DNA from: Mycolicibacterium litorale
GTDB lineage: Bacteria > Actinomycetota > Actinomycetes > Mycobacteriales > Mycobacteriaceae
Reading direction: 5' to 3'
DNA: 64,000 nucleotides
NCBI RefSeq assembly: GCF_014218295.1
Contig: NZ_AP023287.1
Coordinates: 5,022,001-5,086,000, forward strand
Shown here: positions 60,366-64,000 of the stretch, in pieces
Layout: every line of letters starts with the position of its first letter
Numbering within the stretch: the first letter of the stretch is position 1
Translations under genes and position numbers: made by a program
Notes under the pieces: model-generated
Database searches by the model: none
Told to the model about the DNA's origin: nothing
The model's input: the letters and a program-made list of their open reading frames with translations, nothing else

Positions 60366-61433
60366 ATGAAGCTCCCCGTTATGCCGCCGGTCTCGCCGAT
60401 GTTGGCCAAGTCGGTGCCGACGATCCCTCCCGGTGCGTCTTATGAGCCGAAGTGGGACGGCTTCCGCTCGATTTGTTTTCGTGACGGCGCCGATGTCGAG
60501 CTGGGAAGTCGCAATGAGCGGCCCCTGACCAGGTACTTTCCTGAACTGGTCGCCTCCGTCATCGCCGAGCTGCCCGAGCGTTGCGTGATTGATGGCGAGA
60601 TAGTTATCGCCACCGACCACGGATTGGACTTCGAGGCGCTACAGCAGCGCATCCACCCGGCGGACTCGCGGGTGCGGTTGCTCGCGGAGAAGACCCCAGC
60701 GTCGTTCGTAGCGTTCGATCTCCTCGTGTTGGGAGATGCAGACTACACCCGGCGGCCGTTTACCGAGCGTCGTGCAGCACTCGTTGAGGCGTTGACCGAC
60801 TCCGGTCCCTCGGTCCATGTCACACCAGCGACCACCGACCTTGCGACCGCTCAGCGCTGGTTTGAAGAGTTCGAGGGGGCCGGCCTCGACGGGGTGATCG
60901 CCAAACCGTTGACGGGCACCTACCAGCCCGACAAGCGGGTGATGTTCAAGGTCAAGCATCAGCGGACGGCGGACTGTGTCATCGCTGGTTATCGCCTACA
61001 TAAATCCAGCGACGATGCGATCGGCTCCCTATTGTTGGGCCTCTATACCGATGGCGGCACCCTCTCGTCGGTGGGTGTGATTGGGGCGTTTCCGATGGCT
61101 ACGCGGCGACAGTTGTTCATCGAAATGCAGCCATTGGTAACCAGTTTCGACAATCACCCGTGGAACTGGGCAGCCCACGACGCTGGAGACCGTACACCGC
61201 GCAAGAACGAGGCTTCACGTTGGAACGCCGGAAAGGATCTCTCGTTCGTCCCGTTGCGACCTGAGCGTGTGGTTGAGGTGCGCTATGACCACATGGAAGG
61301 CGAACGATTTCGCCACACCGCGCAATTCAACCGCTGGCGGCAAGACCGCGACCCAGCCTCGTGCACCTACGCGCAGTTAGAGCTACCCCTGGCGTACAAC
61401 TTGAGTGACATCCTCCCTGGGCTGGCCCCATAG
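60366..61433 (+). CDS. ligC2: ATP-dependent DNA ligase LigC2
   Basis: 355 residues from the ATG at 60366, 4 bases after the recombinase stop. The catalytic lysine lies in Y-E-P-K-W-D-G-F-R near residue 28; D-G-E-I-V-I near 80, F-E-G-A-G-L-D-G-V-I-A-K near 177 and the C-terminal OB fold (V-P-L-R-P-E-R-V-V-E-V) are complete. It is closer to M. tuberculosis LigC (start LPVMPPVSPMLAKSV) than to the broken LigC1 here. It probably joins nicks in repair with PolD1. Its natural promoter seems to have been replaced by the recombinase genes, so it may now be read from their transcript. Confidence 0.9.
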   Translation: MKLPVMPPVSPMLAKSVPTIPPGASYEPKWDGFRSICFRDGADVELGSRNERPLTRYFPELVASVIAELPERCVIDGEIVIATDHGLDFEALQQRIHPADSRVRLLAEKTPASFVAFDLLVLGDADYTRRPFTERRAALVEALTDSGPSVHVTPATTDLATAQRWFEEFEGAGLDGVIAKPLTGTYQPDKRVMFKVKHQRTADCVIAGYRLHKSSDDAIGSLLLGLYTDGGTLSSVGVIGAFPMATRRQLFIEMQPLVTSFDNHPWNWAAHDAGDRTPRKNEASRWNAGKDLSFVPLRPERVVEVRYDHMEGERFRHTAQFNRWRQDRDPASCTYAQLELPLAYNLSDILPGLAP

Positions 61434-61555
61434 GAACCAGCCCCGACCCAAACGCCGACCTTCTAACGCGTCACGAGTTCGATCGTGTGCGGGTAGCCGA
61501 TTCCGTTGCAGGCTGAGCACTCTGACCGCAACGTGAGTTCATTTGCTGCAACCAC

Positions 61556-61592
61556 CCCCGAACCATGGCCGTGGCCGGGCCACGGTTCGGGG
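61556..61592. terminator. Strong hairpin between ligC2 and peroxiredoxin genes
   Basis: Arms CCCCGAACCATGGCC (61556-61570) and GGCCACGGTTCGGGG (61578-61592) pair at 14 of 15 positions around a 7-base loop. The flanking genes converge, so it probably ends both. The rest of the 225-bp gap shows nothing recognisable. Confidence 0.7.
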
Positions 61593-61658
61593 TCATCACG
61601 GCGGAGTCAGCAACTGCCGGCAGGTGGAACCTCATTGCTTGCTTAAGGCTCCGTCCGC

Positions 61659-62390
61659 TCACGATTCGTGGCGACGTATTGCGGACTCGACCTCGGTAGC
61701 GGGCAGTTGTCTCGTGCAGAAGAACCAGTCTTCACATTCCACGCCCTTGACACGCTCGTCCATTCTTTCTTTGGCGGTTCCGCACGAGCCTGCGGTGGGC
61801 ACGATCACGCGGTCGCCGGGGCGCCAGTCGGCGGGGGTCGCGACGTCGAACTGGTCTGCTGTCTGGAGCGCTTTGACGACGCGGAGCAATTCGTCGAAGT
61901 TGCGGCCGAGCGAGAGGGGGTAGTAGATGATGGTTCGCACGGTTCCGGTCGGGTCGATCACGAACACGGCTCGGACGGCTTTCGTTGAATCCTCGCCCGG
62001 CATGATCATTCCGTACTTGCCGGCGACCTCCATCGAGACGTCCTCGATGAGTGGAAAGGTCACCTCGACGTTGCGCATGTCGTTGAAGGCGATCTTGTCC
62101 TTGATGGTGCGCAGCCAGGCGATGTGGCTGTACAGCCCGTCCACCGAGAGCCCGACCAGCTCGGTGTTGTAGGCGGCGAACTCCTTCTGCATTGACGCGA
62201 ATGTGATGAATTCGCTTGTGCATACGGGAGTGAAGTCCGCTGGGTGGGAGAACAGGATCACCCACTTGCCGGCGTAGTCAGCGGGGAAGTTGATGTCACC
62301 CTGGGTGGTCTTCGCCCGGAATGCCGGTGCAGGATCGCCGATGCGCGGCATCGTCGCCATAGGGGCGGTGTCTCCGGAAACGGTTGACAT
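61659..62390 (-). CDS. Prx6-type peroxiredoxin
   Basis: 243 residues from the ATG at 62390 with AAAGGAA upstream; the open frame to 62510 crosses the operator. The peroxidatic cysteine is C57 in P-A-D-F-T-P-V-C, the Prx6-class motif, and the long C-terminal arm (after 165) with P-T-A-G-S-C-G-T and V-E-C-E-D-W-F-F-C holds further cysteines that could be resolving residues. It reduces H2O2, organic or persulfide-derived peroxides. It follows an MBL-rhodanese gene and a CsoR/CstR-like palindrome, suggesting a sulfur-stress role. Confidence 0.9.
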   Translation of the reverse strand: MSTVSGDTAPMATMPRIGDPAPAFRAKTTQGDINFPADYAGKWVILFSHPADFTPVCTSEFITFASMQKEFAAYNTELVGLSVDGLYSHIAWLRTIKDKIAFNDMRNVEVTFPLIEDVSMEVAGKYGMIMPGEDSTKAVRAVFVIDPTGTVRTIIYYPLSLGRNFDELLRVVKALQTADQFDVATPADWRPGDRVIVPTAGSCGTAKERMDERVKGVECEDWFFCTRQLPATEVESAIRRHES

Positions 62391-62433
62391 GGAATTCCTT
62401 TCGTAGCGGTTGTATGACATAGAGTTCAACTGC

Positions 62434-62449
62434 ATACCCCTGGGGGTAT
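62434..62449. promoter_or_regulatory. CsoR/CstR-like operator upstream of the peroxiredoxin gene
   Basis: ATACCCC-TG-GGGGTAT is a perfect palindrome 44 bases upstream of the peroxiredoxin ATG. It matches the general shape (ATACCC...GGGTAT) of operators bound by CsoR-family repressors, including persulfide-sensing CstR. The regulator gene is not in the window. Confidence 0.65.
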
Positions 62450-62581
62450 ATTCCAGACGATGCTGACGTTGCCGCGCAGTTTCGACGTTGGCAGCAGGCC
62501 CGGACCTCATCCCGACGGCTATGGCCGGTGGCGTTGTATATGACCGCCTGCCGCCGGGTGAACTTCGGTCGGGCTACGCGG

Positions 62582-63931
62582 TTACTTCGCGGTCAGGCCC
62601 AGCTCCCCGGCTTTGGCGAACGTGTCATCGATCAAAACGACCTCTATGCCGGCGCGGTCCAGGAGCGACGTTGCGATGGAGGCGCGGTAGCCCGATCCGC
62701 AGTGGACCCATACCGGCCCGGCGGGCATGTCGTCGAGCCGGTTCGGCAGTTCGTGCAGGGGAATGTTGGTTGCGCCGGGGATGTGCTCTTTGTCGTATTC
62801 GTGGGTTTGTCGTACGTCTAGGACGGACACCGATTCGGAGCCGACTTTCCCTGCGAGATCAGTGAAATCGGCGACCGGGTAGGAAGCGAGCCGGCTGCCG
62901 CCAGCGAGTGCATCGATGGAGTCGGTGGCAGCGCCGGTGAGCCGGTCGACGCCGATGCGCACCAGTTCGCGTTTGGCGTCGGCGACGTGTTCGGCCGAAT
63001 CACCGATCACGGTGATCGGTGCGCCCCAGTCGTAGAGCCAGCCGAAGTAGCTGACGAACGATCCGGATAGCTCGAAACCCACGGTGCCGGGCAGGTGTCC
63101 AGCGGCGAACGCGGTCCGGGTGCGCAGGTCGACGACCCATTCGCCGGCGTCGATTCGGCGGCGCAGCTCGGTGGGGTCGACGATCGCCGGTGGTGTGAGG
63201 TCTACCGGTGCGGGACCTTCGCGGTTGATGACGCCCATGTGGGCGTAGTAGGCGGGGTAGGCCGATAGTCCTGCGAGCAGTTCGTCGACGAAGCTTTGTT
63301 CGTCTTGGGTCAGTGCCGGGTTGGTGCTGCGTTGTTCGGCGATGGTCGAGGAGTCTCCGGAGGCGGGTGTGGCCGAGCAGAAGCTGCCGAAGCCGTGGGT
63401 CGGGTAGATCGGGGTGTCGGGCGGCAGGCGGTCGGCGAGTTTGTGGACCGAGTGGTATTGGGCGTGTGAAAGTCCCTCGGTTTCGTCGGGCCCGATGAGG
63501 TCGGTGCGTCCGGTGGTGCCGTAGAGCATCGAGCCGCCGGTGAACACACCGTGGACGGTGCCGGTGTCGTCGCGCAGCACGTAGCTGACGTGGTGGTGGG
63601 TGTGGCCAGGGGTGTGCAGGACCTCGAGGTGAATCGGCCCGGCGTCGATGATGTCGCCGTCGGTGACCGCGCGTCGGTCGTAGTCGACGTCATCGCCTGC
63701 CGGCACTGCGTAGTCGGCGCCGACGGTGCGGGACAGTTCGAGCCCTCCGGTGACGTAGTCGTTGTGCAGGTGGGTTTCCAGCACGTGGGTGATGCGGACC
63801 TCGCGCTTCTCCGCGAGGTTGAGTATGCGGTCGATGTCGCGTTGCGGATCGACCACGACCGCGATGCCGTGGTGGGTGACCAGGTAGCTGCGGTCACCGA
63901 GTCCGGAGGTTTCGATGATTGAGACGTCCAT
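62582..63931 (-). CDS. Metallo-beta-lactamase-fold persulfide dioxygenase-like protein with two rhodanese domains
   Basis: 449 residues from the ATG at 63931 behind GAAGGAG. The N-terminal MBL domain (1-230) has H-L-H-N-D near 55 and H-T-P-G-H-T-H near 110, as in ETHE1/CstB-type glutathione or CoA persulfide dioxygenases. Two rhodanese domains follow: the first (V-V-D-L-R-T-R-T-A-F near 265) lacks the active-site cysteine, the second has it in V-H-C-G-S-G-Y-R near 415. It probably oxidises low-molecular-weight persulfides to sulfite or thiosulfate. Confidence 0.88.
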   Translation of the reverse strand: MDVSIIETSGLGDRSYLVTHHGIAVVVDPQRDIDRILNLAEKREVRITHVLETHLHNDYVTGGLELSRTVGADYAVPAGDDVDYDRRAVTDGDIIDAGPIHLEVLHTPGHTHHHVSYVLRDDTGTVHGVFTGGSMLYGTTGRTDLIGPDETEGLSHAQYHSVHKLADRLPPDTPIYPTHGFGSFCSATPASGDSSTIAEQRSTNPALTQDEQSFVDELLAGLSAYPAYYAHMGVINREGPAPVDLTPPAIVDPTELRRRIDAGEWVVDLRTRTAFAAGHLPGTVGFELSGSFVSYFGWLYDWGAPITVIGDSAEHVADAKRELVRIGVDRLTGAATDSIDALAGGSRLASYPVADFTDLAGKVGSESVSVLDVRQTHEYDKEHIPGATNIPLHELPNRLDDMPAGPVWVHCGSGYRASIATSLLDRAGIEVVLIDDTFAKAGELGLTAK

Positions 63932-63948
63932 GTTGCTCCTTCGTGGGT

Positions 63949-64000
63949 TCAGTGGAGGATGAGGGTGTCGACGAGCACGTAGGCGGCGACGGCGAAGACC
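63949..64000 (-). CDS. C-terminal end of a probable membrane protein (cut by window edge)
   Basis: The last 16 codons before a TGA at 63949-63951 read V-F-A-V-A-A-Y-V-L-V-D-T-L-I-L-H, a hydrophobic helix end 18 bases upstream of the MBL-rhodanese start. In MBL-rhodanese operons the neighbour is often a TauE/SafE sulfite exporter and this end fits, but too little is visible for a firm call. Confidence 0.45.
   Translation of the reverse strand, partial: VFAVAAYVLVDTLILH

Noticed and set aside
56621..61433. Idea that the recombinase element carries ligC2 as cargo to replace the broken ligC1
   Set aside because: ligC2 closely resembles the native mycobacterial LigC and ligC1/ligC2 are neighbours in M. 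smegmatis, so it is more likely resident; not fully excluded.

Overview
The window looks like chromosome of a fast-growing, high-GC actinobacterium of the genus Mycolicibacterium (Mycobacterium sensu lato). The order egtA, PknH-like secreted protein, proline-rich protein, DUF4185 protein, asd, lysC, leuA, dnaQ-like, murT, gatD, recR, ybaB, amidase, SRPBCC protein, FAD protein, SAM methyltransferase, dnaX, aminotransferase, ffs, tRNA-Ser, polD1, ligC is the backbone known from M. tuberculosis (about Rv3704c to Rv3731) and M. smegmatis. Accessory blocks sit between backbone genes. All calls come from reading the sequence and remembered family knowledge; no database was searched.

Layout. 1-7.7 kb (mostly minus strand): start of egtA (cut by the left edge), secreted PknH-sensor-like protein, ohr, a furA-katA operon with a recognisable FurA operator, a membrane protein, a DUF4185 exported protein, then asd and lysC. 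7.8-16 kb (plus): a nitroreductase, then a nitrogen-scavenging block (amt, glnT, glxB/glxC/glxD, FAD oxidoreductase, XRE-cupin regulator) with a candidate GlnR site in front of amt. 16-18 kb: leuA behind a leader peptide with three consecutive Leu codons.

18-38.2 kb is an accessory catabolic island. It has a luciferase-type monooxygenase, two NtaA/SnaA/DszA-type FMN monooxygenases, three flavin reductases, a cupin, SDRs (one broken), an EutH-type transporter gene with a frame break, a divergent RibBA paralogue, two MFS permeases, TetR and GntR regulators, and a complete peptide/nickel-type ABC importer. The pieces fit uptake of a small organic compound and its oxidation with reduced FMN. The substrate is unknown.

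38.2-56.6 kb returns to backbone: exonuclease, murT-gatD, recR-ybaB, peptidoglycan amidase, a lipid-modifying pair, dnaX, aspartate aminotransferase, 4.5S RNA, tRNA-Ser(GGA), PepA-like protease, a TetR/DapB-like pair and polD1-ligC1. A DUF559 gene between gatD and recR is flanked by inverted copies of a 65-bp repeat; a third copy encodes the signal-peptide region of the DUF4185 protein at 5.4 kb.

56.6-64 kb: two adjacent tyrosine recombinases replace the 5' end of ligC1, removing its catalytic lysine region; the intact ligC2 begins 4 bp after the second recombinase. It is followed by a sulfur/peroxide block: a Prx6-type peroxiredoxin behind a CsoR/CstR-like palindrome, a metallo-beta-lactamase-rhodanese protein, and the end of a probable membrane protein cut by the right edge. 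No CRISPR array, prophage structural gene, classical DDE insertion sequence or rRNA gene was seen.
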